Origin: Candidatus Nanoarchaeia archaeon
GTDB lineage: Archaea; Nanobdellota; Nanobdellia; Woesearchaeales; JANQNE01
Length of the DNA stretch: 64,000 bases
Direction of reading: 5' to 3'
Assembly: GCA_028279725.1 (NCBI GenBank)
Contig: JANQNE010000002.1
Span: 86,836 to 150,835, forward strand
Position 1 is the first letter of the stretch, and each line of letters begins with the position of its first letter. Below are positions 23,023 through 31,890 of this stretch, one piece after another. The notes beneath the pieces were generated by a model. That model searched no databases, was not told the origin of the DNA, and saw nothing but the letters and a program-made list of their open reading frames with translations. A program made the translations under genes and the position numbers.

Positions 23023-23585
23023 ATCTCTTCAAGTATATTTTTTCTAGAGTAGTCAACCTTATTTGACTTTAATATATCTTCAAAGACAGCAGAATTTTCT
23101 ATCGGTATCTTGACAGCACCATTGACTATCCTTTTACCATCTAATTCTTCAATCATGCCTTTTGTCCCTCTTCCTGCAAGGATATAATTGAACCTTACCT
23201 TATCGGAATGATCTAAATCTTTTAGATTGTACCAAAAAAGCGTGAATGACTTAAATCCGAGAACTTCGCAGAATTTCTTATTCTTGAATATGCTGACTCC
23301 TTCTAGTAAAATCCCTGTTCTTGCTAGAAATTCAGAGGAGAACAGATCTTTAATATGTATCTGTTTTATGTCGATGTTCTTGTCTGTTATTCTGCTTCTT
23401 AGCTTATTTTTTATCTCCTGAACCTTATCAAGCCTTTCTCTTAATGATCCCTGCAAGAAGATAACTAAGATGTCTATGTCTCCTGCAGATATTTTACCCT
23501 TTACAAGGGAACCATAAATAACAATGTCAAATACCTTTTTATCTTTCTTTTCAGATTCCAAGTGTTTTTTTAATGTTTTCAGCAT
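23019..23585 (-). CDS. MNT-type nucleotidyltransferase (antitoxin of HEPN/MNT pair)
   Basis: A 188-aa protein. The nucleotidyltransferase signature reads IVIYGSLVKGKISAGDIDIL (GS-x9-DxD) at about residues 22-41. MNT partners inactivate HEPN toxins, in studied cases by AMPylating them. Its start lies 35 bp inside the HEPN gene, the usual tight coupling. The C-terminal half (about 100-188) is longer than in minimal MNT proteins. Confidence 0.8.
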   Translation of the reverse strand: MLKTLKKHLESEKKDKKVFDIVIYGSLVKGKISAGDIDILVIFLQGSLRERLDKVQEIKNKLRSRITDKNIDIKQIHIKDLFSSEFLARTGILLEGVSIFKNKKFCEVLGFKSFTLFWYNLKDLDHSDKVRFNYILAGRGTKGMIEELDGKRIVNGAVKIPIENSAVFEDILKSNKVDYSRKNILEEI

Positions 23586-23889
23586 CTTCTCTAAGTAATT
23601 CAGCAGATTCTTTGTCCATCTTTTTTGTATAGCTTTCCTGATAGAATGGGAAATCTCTATCTACAATCTTGTATATTTCAGGATGTTTTTCTTCAAGAAT
23701 CCTGAACCTATTCGTGTGCGATGAAGGGATTAATCCTTCTTTTTTTAATATGTACAGATCACATAATGCTACAAGTGCCTTGAAGAACAGAGTAGTAGCG
23801 CTGTTGTATTTTCCTTTATCTAATGCTTCCATGCCTAAGCTAAAGTATTCGTTGAAATTTTCAGTCAGGATCTCTTTTTTATCACTCAT
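23551..23889 (-). CDS. HEPN-domain protein (probable RNase toxin)
   Basis: A 112-aa protein starting at the ATG at 23889 (MSDKKEIL). A longer frame to 23964 would read through the operators and promoter. Helical, with the HEPN pattern GKYNSATTLFFKALVALCD and SHTNRFRILEEKH, giving an R-x5-H. A TATA-like AAAGTTTAAATA lies about 23-33 nt upstream, implying a leaderless message between two palindromes. Confidence 0.75.
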   Translation of the reverse strand: MSDKKEILTENFNEYFSLGMEALDKGKYNSATTLFFKALVALCDLYILKKEGLIPSSHTNRFRILEEKHPEIYKIVDRDFPFYQESYTKKMDKESAELLREDAENIKKTLGI

Positions 23890-24002
23890 GTTGTAATATA
23901 CAACAGTATACAAGTATTTAAACTTTTCTGTTGTATAGTACATCTTTGTTGTATTATACAACATAAATCATGTCTTCATGAGTATTGGTTGTATAGTACA
24001 AC
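23890..24002. promoter_or_regulatory. Four 15-bp palindromic operators of the HEPN/MNT operon
   Basis: GTTGTA-nnn-TACAAC at 23890-23904, 23948-23962 and 23988-24002 (perfect), and 23930-23944 (one mismatch, TACATC). Start-to-start distances are 40, 18 and 40. The promoter sits between the first two. This fits cooperative autorepression by the complex. Confidence 0.75.
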
Positions 24003-24093
24003 AATATGTCTTCTGAGAGAGAACGCTAGACATTGAATAGCATGCTTTGTTCTGATTTAAATTAAAAAATAAAAAAGAAAAAGTTAATAGAAA

Positions 24094-24264
24094 TTACAAA
24101 TCCTTAGCCATAACAGTTCTTCTTCCGTTACCTTCTGCTCTTGCGCAAGCATCTTTTACAAGCTGCTCAATCTTTACGTTCAGAGCATCTGCAAGATCTC
24201 CTGCAACGTTATAACCTTTTGCTACGTCTTTTATTTTTGCTTTTACAACTAAATTTTCTGCCAT
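24094..24264 (-). CDS. Small histone-fold (DUF1931-like) protein
   Basis: A 56-aa protein (MAENLVVKAK start, VMAKDL end). The segment DLADALNVKIEQLVKDACARAEGNGRRTVMAKD matches the pattern of DUF1931/histone-fold proteins, where a long helix is followed by NGR.TV..[KR]D. Too short for a full histone; may be a half-fold that dimerises. A DNA-binding role is inferred. Confidence 0.65.
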   Translation of the reverse strand: MAENLVVKAKIKDVAKGYNVAGDLADALNVKIEQLVKDACARAEGNGRRTVMAKDL

Positions 24265-24361
24265 TTTGTTTCACCCCTACAATTGTTTATGAAAATAAAA
24301 ACAAAGTCTATTTATAAACTTTTTGGTAAATTCTTGGGTTTCAGGCTGTTTAGAGCTTGAA

Positions 24362-24505
24362 TTAGAAAGCTGCAATCAGGCCTAAAATACCAGCAATCAC
24401 TAAATACCAGCCGATCAATAACCTCAATAACTTTGGGTATGATAATATAAGAAGACCCATAACTAAAGTCAGTACTGCCGGTGCTGCTAAAAAAACATTT
24501 GCCAT
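24362..24505 (-). CDS. DUF3096-like two-TM protein (47 aa)
   Basis: It starts MANVFLAAPAVLTLVMG and contains LILSYPKLLRLLIGWYLVIAGILGL, which matches the DUF3096 layout: TM, P.LL, YL...GI.G. Found widely in small membrane proteins of unknown function. A Ca/stress link is not supported here. Confidence 0.6.
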   Translation of the reverse strand: MANVFLAAPAVLTLVMGLLILSYPKLLRLLIGWYLVIAGILGLIAAF

Positions 24506-24565
24506 AGATATCACCAAAAGAACTAAAATTGTTATCGTTAATAAATTTTTAGGAAATCTTTATTA

Positions 24566-25897
24566 ATGGATATTCTTTTAATTGAGCAAAAGATGGTGAA
24601 AGAAGAGCTAAAGCGATTGTCAAGGACTGAAAGGATACAGAATGCTGCAAAGCAGTACAGATGGCTGATAAATGAGGCTTTTGGCAGGAAGGTTTCTTTA
24701 GATACTCTCAAGCACGATCTTGAGAGATGGAAACAGGATGATAATTTTATGGATCTATTAGGAGAGGGTGATCTTAAGTTTCTGATCTACTGTAAGGATA
24801 ATCTTGTAAGGAAAGATCCACAGCATCCTATCCTTTATTTTATGAGGGGCCTGGAGAATGAATATGAAAGAATCCATGGAAAGATCCAAGGTCCAGAAGC
24901 TCCTGCTGAGTTTAAGAAATATTTTGATTATTTTTGTGATTTTGCGATAAATTACAGATATATCGGTGATGATTCGAGACATACTATCAACATATTGGAT
25001 TCAAATCTTGCATCTCAGGTATATACAGAGGAGAATGACAAAGACAGAGAAGGAAACCCGATATACTATTCTCCATGTCCGCAGAACCTTAAGACATTAT
25101 TCTTAAAGAGAAACCAGAGGCTGATAACTTATATGGCTTATATAGAGATGACTGTGCAGGACTGGCAAAAGAGAAAGATAGAAAGCCTTATACCTGGTTC
25201 ACAATATAATGCAGTTGAAAGAAGAATCCTCAATAATAATCTCATAGCTACACCAAGAGATGATCTTACAAGATACAGAAATAAGTTCGGAAGGATGAAA
25301 TCTTTATGCTTTGATATCCTTACAGACAGAAAATATACAGGTTTTTTTGTCAAAGAGATAAACAAGCTAATGACAGATATGATAAGGGTGTATGATCATC
25401 TTGGAATAAAAAATATTGATGGAGGAGATCTTTCTGACAGTGATGTTAGTGCAAAAGGAGGACCTATAGAAGCTTTCAGGAGGATAACCATAAGGCTTTA
25501 TGCTGTAATGCTGCATTATCTTGTGTCTATAAATGGGCATTATTTTGATATAGCTGAAGAGATCAGGAGGAGGAAAGGAGGGCATGACAAGAATTTTGCA
25601 GGGAATATCATGGCTGACCTTCAGATGTGGGTTGTCAGGGCTGTGATAGGAACTCTTTATCCTCATAAGAAAGTTAAGCTGTATACGATGGATATGGATT
25701 TTGATGCAGTTGTAGCTGTTATAGAAAAAAAGATAGATGATGAGAATGCATTTCCAACATTCTCATGGATGGATGAAGTGAGAGAAGATATACTGATGAA
25801 AGCTTTAGACCTGTTATGGATGCAGAGAGAAAAAGATCTTATCTATAGGGACAGCAGGCTTATGGCAAGCAAGTGTAAAGAACTCTTGGCAGCTTAA
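24566..25897 (+). CDS. Helical protein of unknown function
   Basis: A 443-aa protein, highly charged, predicted mostly alpha-helical, with no TM or signal. Distinct stretches are FGRKVSLDTLKHDLERW near the start and RRKGGHDKNFAGN near residue 350. Not recognised. Its end overlaps the convergent gene 25894-26388 by four bases. Confidence 0.6.
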   Translation: MDILLIEQKMVKEELKRLSRTERIQNAAKQYRWLINEAFGRKVSLDTLKHDLERWKQDDNFMDLLGEGDLKFLIYCKDNLVRKDPQHPILYFMRGLENEYERIHGKIQGPEAPAEFKKYFDYFCDFAINYRYIGDDSRHTINILDSNLASQVYTEENDKDREGNPIYYSPCPQNLKTLFLKRNQRLITYMAYIEMTVQDWQKRKIESLIPGSQYNAVERRILNNNLIATPRDDLTRYRNKFGRMKSLCFDILTDRKYTGFFVKEINKLMTDMIRVYDHLGIKNIDGGDLSDSDVSAKGGPIEAFRRITIRLYAVMLHYLVSINGHYFDIAEEIRRRKGGHDKNFAGNIMADLQMWVVRAVIGTLYPHKKVKLYTMDMDFDAVVAVIEKKIDDENAFPTFSWMDEVREDILMKALDLLWMQREKDLIYRDSRLMASKCKELLAA

Positions 25898-26388
25898 TCC
25901 AGGGATCTTAATTCTAATCCATATAATATAGGAGATTTGTATATGCTTTCTGCCTTATGAGAAAGTTCTCTTAAGGTGTCTTTTGATATTCTTTCATGTG
26001 TGAACAATCCCTGCAATAGAGAATAAACACAGGCTTCTTCAACCATTGTTCTTGAATGGATGATTATGCCTTCTGTGTGGTCTTGATTTTCTATAGGGAA
26101 ATTATCATCGGTCTGTGCGAATATATCATCGATGAACCTGTCCTGTTCTCTAAGGTGTTTCCAAAGATCATAGCTTCTTCCTAATGAGCGTAGTGTTGTA
26201 AGTTTGAAATCTTTTGGAAGGTATTGTGCCAGCTCTTCTCTGATCACTTCTTCGAAAGAAATATTTTCTGAGTCTGCTATATCTTTGTACTCTTTCAGAT
26301 AAAGAAAAGCGTCCTCACTATCTGAGAACCTGATATTGTCGATAAGGCTGCGTGGATATGTCTCTGATAGTCGAATAATCTGTCCCAT
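25894..26388 (-). CDS. Unknown soluble protein
   Basis: A 164-aa acidic, helical protein. A TATA-like TTTATATA lies near 26428-26437 on the minus strand, about 40 nt from the ATG, with GGGGGA before the start. No family recognised. Confidence 0.6.
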   Translation of the reverse strand: MGQIIRLSETYPRSLIDNIRFSDSEDAFLYLKEYKDIADSENISFEEVIREELAQYLPKDFKLTTLRSLGRSYDLWKHLREQDRFIDDIFAQTDDNFPIENQDHTEGIIIHSRTMVEEACVYSLLQGLFTHERISKDTLRELSHKAESIYKSPILYGLELRSLD

Positions 26389-26464
26389 AAGTCCCCCGTT
26401 ATCTGTATGTTCTTAGGAGTTAGTCATATATAAATCTTTTGGTTTTTTTGCCACTTTTTAGTGG

Positions 26465-28135
26465 TTACTTATGACAAAACCAGAACTTGTATTTTTTATC
26501 TTTTGAGTCTAATCTTACGAATCCGAACCTTTCGAACTGAATTATCTGTCCTTCTTTTACTGATTTAAGGTTGGATTCTGCCAGTCCTTCTATGATTGTG
26601 TTATCTGGCATTAGAATCTCTACATCGATTAATTTATCTTCTTTTGGAAGCCAGTGGATGATCTTTGATCCTGAGTTCTTGAAAGTCTTGTAATCTTTAG
26701 ATTCAAAGACTAGTTTGTCTCCTTTTTTTATGAAGTTTAGACAGTCCATCAGCCTGATCAGTTCTTCATCTTTGAAAGAATCGTAATCCTGCTGAGTTAA
26801 GTAGAATGAGTCTGTTGTCTTGAATTTTCTTCCTCCTTTTTTATGTTCTGGGTGAAGATCAAGTTCTATCTTCTGTTCTTCTGCGTTTTCTATAATGACT
26901 TCTTTTGGGAAAGGTATGAAGAAGTATCTGTTTGATTTTGAATCAATGATATCTTTGTTGAAAGCGTTTATTGTCTTGAAGAATTCATCTATCTCTACAG
27001 ATTTGTCGTTTCTTGTCACTCCTATCTCTGTTGCGAATTTTCTCAAAGCTTCTGGCTGATATCCTCTTCTTCTTAGTGCTGGGAGGAAAGGTATTCTGAT
27101 GTCATCCCATCCTGTGAACTTTTTTTCATCTATCTTTTCTTTTGTTTTTGTGCAGGAGACTTCAAAGCCTTCGAAGTTGATCCTTCCAACTGAAATAGCG
27201 ATTGGTGTTGGTTTTTTTAGTGCTTTGTGGATCATCTCCTGCCTTTTTGCGTTATCAGCATGATCTTTTCCTCTTAATGCATGAGTTATCCCTAATTCCA
27301 TGTCGTCGATTGCTACAGAGAAGTTCATCAATGGCCATACTCTGTATTTTTTCTTTGTTCTTGGATGTTCTGCATCGTTGATTCTTAGAAGGGGAAAGTC
27401 TCTCATCGCAGGATTTTTGTGTTTTATGTCTGATTTAAATCTTACAACAGCTTCTCCCATCTCATAGCCTTTGAACATCTTCCTGAATCTTTCCTGATTT
27501 TGTTTTGGAGAGAGATCCCTGCAAGGGCATGGAACTGATTTAGAGATCATCTCTTTATATTTTAGAGGATCACATTCACAAACATATAAATGACCTTCTG
27601 CTAACAGTTTTTCTGCGTAGAGGTAGTATGTATCCATCCTGTCTGACTGGATTATTATTTCGCTTACTTTATTTTCACATAGCCAGTTTGCATCTTCTGG
27701 AATAAGATCATATGCTGGCGGGTAAATCTTGTCTGGGTTAGTGTCTTCTATACGGATAATAAATTTTCCTTTGTATTTTTTTGTGTATTCATAGTTTAAT
27801 CCGATAATATACGCATGACCTATATGCAATGGGCCTGATGGAGAAGGAGCAACTCTCATTATAACTTTCTTTTTTACATCAGGAAGCTCTTTTAGTCCTT
27901 CCTGTTTTTCTCTTTTAGTTTCTTCTACACCACCAAGATCATTTAACCTGTCTTTCTGGTCTTCTGGATCCATCATATTGACTTCTTTTATTATTTCATT
28001 TACTTCTTTAGCTATCTCTTTTGGATCCTTGTCTTTGAATTTGCTGAGCATCTTTCCGATGACAGCACCAGGATTAGCTTTTCCGTTGAATTTTACTGCA
28101 TTTGCTAATGCTTGTTTAAGGATTTCTTCCTTCAT
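26465..28135 (-). CDS. gltX: Glutamyl-tRNA synthetase, archaeal type
   Basis: A 556-aa protein, the usual length for archaeal GluRS. The N-terminal helical extension (1-85) is typical. The class I HIGH motif is PSPSGPLHIGHAY (about residue 97). The second motif region reads VSCTKTKEKI then GWDDIRIPFLPALRRRG; the usual S-K-S-K appears as T-K-T-K. The C-terminal domain is beta-rich. It charges tRNA-Glu and, in archaea, usually also tRNA-Gln for the amidotransferase route. Confidence 0.9.
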   Translation of the reverse strand: MKEEILKQALANAVKFNGKANPGAVIGKMLSKFKDKDPKEIAKEVNEIIKEVNMMDPEDQKDRLNDLGGVEETKREKQEGLKELPDVKKKVIMRVAPSPSGPLHIGHAYIIGLNYEYTKKYKGKFIIRIEDTNPDKIYPPAYDLIPEDANWLCENKVSEIIIQSDRMDTYYLYAEKLLAEGHLYVCECDPLKYKEMISKSVPCPCRDLSPKQNQERFRKMFKGYEMGEAVVRFKSDIKHKNPAMRDFPLLRINDAEHPRTKKKYRVWPLMNFSVAIDDMELGITHALRGKDHADNAKRQEMIHKALKKPTPIAISVGRINFEGFEVSCTKTKEKIDEKKFTGWDDIRIPFLPALRRRGYQPEALRKFATEIGVTRNDKSVEIDEFFKTINAFNKDIIDSKSNRYFFIPFPKEVIIENAEEQKIELDLHPEHKKGGRKFKTTDSFYLTQQDYDSFKDEELIRLMDCLNFIKKGDKLVFESKDYKTFKNSGSKIIHWLPKEDKLIDVEILMPDNTIIEGLAESNLKSVKEGQIIQFERFGFVRLDSKDKKYKFWFCHK

Positions 28136-28269
28136 AGCTGAAAATATTCGAGCTTTGTATAAAAAGATTGCTGTTACGATGTTCTTATTGTTTAGTGGTA
28201 AATTATAGAAAGGTTTATATATGATGAATTGTTAAAAGCTGTATATTTGATACATCAAAGTGGGGTTGG

Positions 28270-28461
28270 ATGACCTCTAGGAGTCTTCTTAGAGCATTAT
28301 TTGATTTAGAAATGAAAAGTTACACTTTAGTCAAAAGAATAGCGAAGCATGGAAGACAGAATGTAATAGTTATACCTTCAATATTACAAGATAAACTTAA
28401 TCATGGGGCTATTGTCCAATTGAAGATAGATGTGTTGGGGAAAGATGAAGATAAATCCTGA
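28270..28461 (+). CDS. AbrB-like small protein
   Basis: 63 aa from ATG 28270, or 49 aa from the second ATG at 28312 (MKSYTLVKRI). The core KHGRQNVIVIPSILQDKLNHGAIVQLKI has the swapped-hairpin AbrB/MazE pattern (IP..L...L..G..V.[VL]). Likely a small dimeric DNA-binding regulator. It lies just before the kinase gene. Confidence 0.6.
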   Translation: MTSRSLLRALFDLEMKSYTLVKRIAKHGRQNVIVIPSILQDKLNHGAIVQLKIDVLGKDEDKS

Positions 28462-28491
28462 TTTATTTGGGGTTATCTAAACTATTGAAAG

Positions 28492-30822
28492 ATGTCAGAA
28501 GAAAAAGAATCTCTAGAAAGAGCGAAAGACTTGATAGCTGAAGAAGTTAATCTTTTTACGCTTTTTACTGCTGTATCTGAAGAAGAGTATTCTTTGTTAG
28601 AAAAAGAAGATTCTTTGACAGAAAAAGATGATTGTGGTTTAGTAGTGCATCTCAATCCATATAAAGTTAAAAAAGTACATCCTCATGAAATTATATCCAT
28701 AGTTCATAGAAATAATAGGGTGGTGGAATCTTTAGGGACAAAAGGGTATTCATGCAAACTTAATTTTGATAAAGATGATCAAATTGGGATACGGATTAAC
28801 CTCCCCAGGGATAAATTTGAGCGATTACAGTCTTCTGTTAACTCAAGATGCCTTGAGTTCCCAGAGGGTCTTAAGTCAGACATAATGGAGGCGTTAAAAT
28901 TCCCTACTTTTGTGAAAGAAAAGGAAGAGTTGAAAGATAACCAATTAGACGGACATTTACCTGGATTAGTGTATGAGTATTTTTTGTTATCCAATTATCA
29001 GGATATAGTTGAGTTTTCTGAGGGAGGCATGAGAAAAGTATACAAGGCAAATATAGGGGGTACTGATAGTGAAATTGCAATTAAAGTTGATAAATTTCCT
29101 TCTACTGAGAAAACAAAAAAACTCTTTGGAAAAGGATACACTAATTATAATGAATTAGAAATTCTTAAAAGCATTAAAGATCCGTCCGGGCATAATCTTA
29201 CTGGATTATATAACTTTGTTAATCTTGAGAAATTCGGTTATAGTGGAGTCATAACTATTGAAAATTTTTTCAAAGGATCTGAAAATCTAGAGACTCGTAT
29301 CAAAGGAAAAGAAACTATGAATATTAAATTCTCTGATAAAGAGATTGGTTCAATATTCTCTCAATTAGTCAATGCTGTGAAATATTTGAACAGTGATGCA
29401 GGAATATATCATAGAGATATAAAACCTTCAAACGTGTTAATAAAAGGTGAAGGAAAAAATCTTGAATTACGAGTTACTGATTTTGCTAATTCAAGGAAAG
29501 TTGAGGATGTCAAAAAAGAAGGTAAAAAATTTGATTCTACAGAAGGGGGAAGAGACACATTAGACCCTTTCTTGCATTTTAGTGAAGAACCAGCACAATA
29601 TGATCATAAATCTGAGATCTATTCTATTGGAGCAACCATGTATTATGCAATAACTGGAAAGCATTTATTCAGATCAGAACCACATGAAAGAAAAGCATAT
29701 TTGCGTGAAGGGAGTAAAAGTATTCTAGATAAGAATAAAGGAACGATAAATGAAGAATATTATGAAAAAATATTGAAAAATGAACTAAAACGAGTTCCTG
29801 ATAAATATAGATTTATAATTCATAGATGTGTGGCTAGTAGAGATAAAAGATATTCCAGTTTGAGTGAGCTTGAAGGGGATTTGCAGTATGTGATGAATCT
29901 TGGTTCTTTTGTAAAAAAAGCGATAGCTACTGTGGCTGGAATTATTATTATTGGTGGATTAACGTGGTATGGTGTATCAAAGAATTATGAACTGGATTCT
30001 GCGAAATGGGAGTTGAAATCAGCAAAAAATGAATTACACTCAACAAAAAATGAGTTGAATACTGTGAATGGTAACTTGCAGTCAACAGAGGAAGATTTAC
30101 GTTCAAAAAACCAGGAATTATGGTTGAATAGATCTAAGTTACGTTCAAAAAACCAGGAATTATGGTTGAATAAACATGAATTAGATTTAAAAGAATGGGA
30201 ATTAGGTTTTGTGAGTGATAGATTATATGGAGTGGAAGAGAAGCTATATTCAAAGGAACACGAATTACATATGAATAATTCTGAGTTACGCTCAAAAGCC
30301 ACTATAGAAAAAGAAAAATTTAGAAGAAGAAACAATGAACTGAAATCTGAAAATGAACATTTGAAAGAGAAAATAAAATCAGCGAGGGACTTATTTATTA
30401 GTGATTATGGTTCAGTAGGTTTATTGTCTATGAAAAATATAAATTGCATTAGACGTCATGTATCTGTGCTATTAGATGAATTCTCAAATGACACCCTCAC
30501 CACTTTATCCTATCTTTATGACCCTAAGACGACTAGAAGAATTATAGGTAAAGTTGGCTCCCTATATTTTGGAGATATAGCTGATGAACTAAAGGATGAA
30601 GATCCATTTCTTTACGAACATATATTGGGAACTTTTAGAAGTTTTACATTTAATCATACACTACATGCTACTAACAAATTTGACCAAGAGGAAGTCAGAA
30701 ACTTGTTTCTTAAGGAGATAATTCCTATTGTTGATCGTGCGAAATCATCTCCAGCTAAATATAGGTATCATGTCACTTTTGATAGGGAATTGATGAAATG
30801 GGAGGCTAATAGTCAAAAATGA
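28492..30822 (+). CDS. Membrane Ser/Thr protein kinase with heptad stalk
   Basis: A 776-aa protein. An N-terminal domain (1-170) is unknown. The kinase spans about 171-470: SEGGMRKVYKA (Gly loop), AIKVDK (Lys), NELEIL (helix C Glu), YHRDIKPSNVLI (catalytic loop near 306), TDFAN (DFG is DFA), and DHKSEIYSIGATMYYAITG. The APE motif is not recognisable. A TM lies at about 478-496. Then come about 13 heptads of xxELxxx type (500-625), including a 42-bp tandem DNA repeat, and a C-terminal domain to 776. HRD Asp and Lys are present, so activity is plausible. The stalk may be external and sense a partner. Confidence 0.8.
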   Translation: MSEEKESLERAKDLIAEEVNLFTLFTAVSEEEYSLLEKEDSLTEKDDCGLVVHLNPYKVKKVHPHEIISIVHRNNRVVESLGTKGYSCKLNFDKDDQIGIRINLPRDKFERLQSSVNSRCLEFPEGLKSDIMEALKFPTFVKEKEELKDNQLDGHLPGLVYEYFLLSNYQDIVEFSEGGMRKVYKANIGGTDSEIAIKVDKFPSTEKTKKLFGKGYTNYNELEILKSIKDPSGHNLTGLYNFVNLEKFGYSGVITIENFFKGSENLETRIKGKETMNIKFSDKEIGSIFSQLVNAVKYLNSDAGIYHRDIKPSNVLIKGEGKNLELRVTDFANSRKVEDVKKEGKKFDSTEGGRDTLDPFLHFSEEPAQYDHKSEIYSIGATMYYAITGKHLFRSEPHERKAYLREGSKSILDKNKGTINEEYYEKILKNELKRVPDKYRFIIHRCVASRDKRYSSLSELEGDLQYVMNLGSFVKKAIATVAGIIIIGGLTWYGVSKNYELDSAKWELKSAKNELHSTKNELNTVNGNLQSTEEDLRSKNQELWLNRSKLRSKNQELWLNKHELDLKEWELGFVSDRLYGVEEKLYSKEHELHMNNSELRSKATIEKEKFRRRNNELKSENEHLKEKIKSARDLFISDYGSVGLLSMKNINCIRRHVSVLLDEFSNDTLTTLSYLYDPKTTRRIIGKVGSLYFGDIADELKDEDPFLYEHILGTFRSFTFNHTLHATNKFDQEEVRNLFLKEIIPIVDRAKSSPAKYRYHVTFDRELMKWEANSQK

Positions 30823-30857
30823 GGGGCGCAAAGTAATCATATCGTCGAACGGGAATT

Positions 30858-31763
30858 CTATCTAATCAATATCCCCATCAACGGACTTGTCGAAAGATGG
30901 GTGTTTCTGATCATATCTAGTATGCTATATAGAAGAATAGATTCTTGAGGTCTTTTTTTAAGCAGAGCATATCCTTTTTCGTATATCAATCTATGTTCTT
31001 TAACATGTATCTCTCCAATGAGTTTTAAATCTCTTTTAAGGTATGTTTCTTTTAATAAATTAAAGAATTCTTTAGCGTTTTCTAATAGTGAGGTTAATTC
31101 CTTAGAAGCTTTAATATCTGTTTTTTCAAGATCTTTATTGAATTGGTAGATCTTCCTGTCGACATGAATTATTGTTGAGAAAAAAGCCCAATAGAAAATT
31201 GCCTTGCTTTCTGCGATTCTTTTTTTGCTTATAGCCCTCCTACAGAAATTATCATATTCAATGGCTTTTTGAGCTAGTTCTTTGTTTTTCTTAAGATCTA
31301 CTTCTCCTTTCTTTGTGTATTCTATTGTGTTATCAAGATGAATAGAAACTATCTGTAAGATTTTTATAAATATGGAATTAAAATCATCAGTATTTGGTTC
31401 TGCAACACTTTCTACAATACAAAGATTTTCCTTTGTTTCTAGAATCTCAAAACCAAGCAACATGTTTGATACAGTTTCATTTATTAGGTTAAGTTGTTTT
31501 TGGGTCTTGAATTTAATCCTTAAGACATCATATCCTGCTCTGTAAGCATTTGCGAGCATAGTTCTAATTGTAGTCATCAATTCATGGCTTATGTCGAGAT
31601 TTACTGAATTTTTATCTCCCTTAGCTTCTGTAGATAGAATAAGCTTACCTTCTACTTCATCAACTTCAATCTCTTCTTTTCCTTCAAGACCTTTATCCTT
31701 AATCCATTTCTTTGGTAAAGTTACAGTATAGGAATCTTTTTGCTTGATGATTTTTCTCTTCAT
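30858..31763 (-). CDS. AbrB-PhoU phosphate-uptake regulator
   Basis: A 301-aa protein. Residues 1-48 form an AbrB/MazE DNA-binding hairpin (KQKDSYTVTLPKKWIKDKGL). The rest is helical with the PhoU pattern (repeated three-helix bundles with Asp/Glu). This fusion is an archaeal regulator type linked to phosphate transport. No Pst genes are nearby. It ends 36 bp from the kinase, convergent. Confidence 0.75.
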   Translation of the reverse strand: MKRKIIKQKDSYTVTLPKKWIKDKGLEGKEEIEVDEVEGKLILSTEAKGDKNSVNLDISHELMTTIRTMLANAYRAGYDVLRIKFKTQKQLNLINETVSNMLLGFEILETKENLCIVESVAEPNTDDFNSIFIKILQIVSIHLDNTIEYTKKGEVDLKKNKELAQKAIEYDNFCRRAISKKRIAESKAIFYWAFFSTIIHVDRKIYQFNKDLEKTDIKASKELTSLLENAKEFFNLLKETYLKRDLKLIGEIHVKEHRLIYEKGYALLKKRPQESILLYSILDMIRNTHLSTSPLMGILIR

Positions 31764-31890
31764 AGATGATTGTTAAGACACTCTCTTATTTAAATGTTTC
31801 TAAACCGTACGAAACATACGAAAAATATGGGAAACGTATATATATTTATTGTACTAACTAAGAGTGGTAATACATTTTGGGGGATATGGG

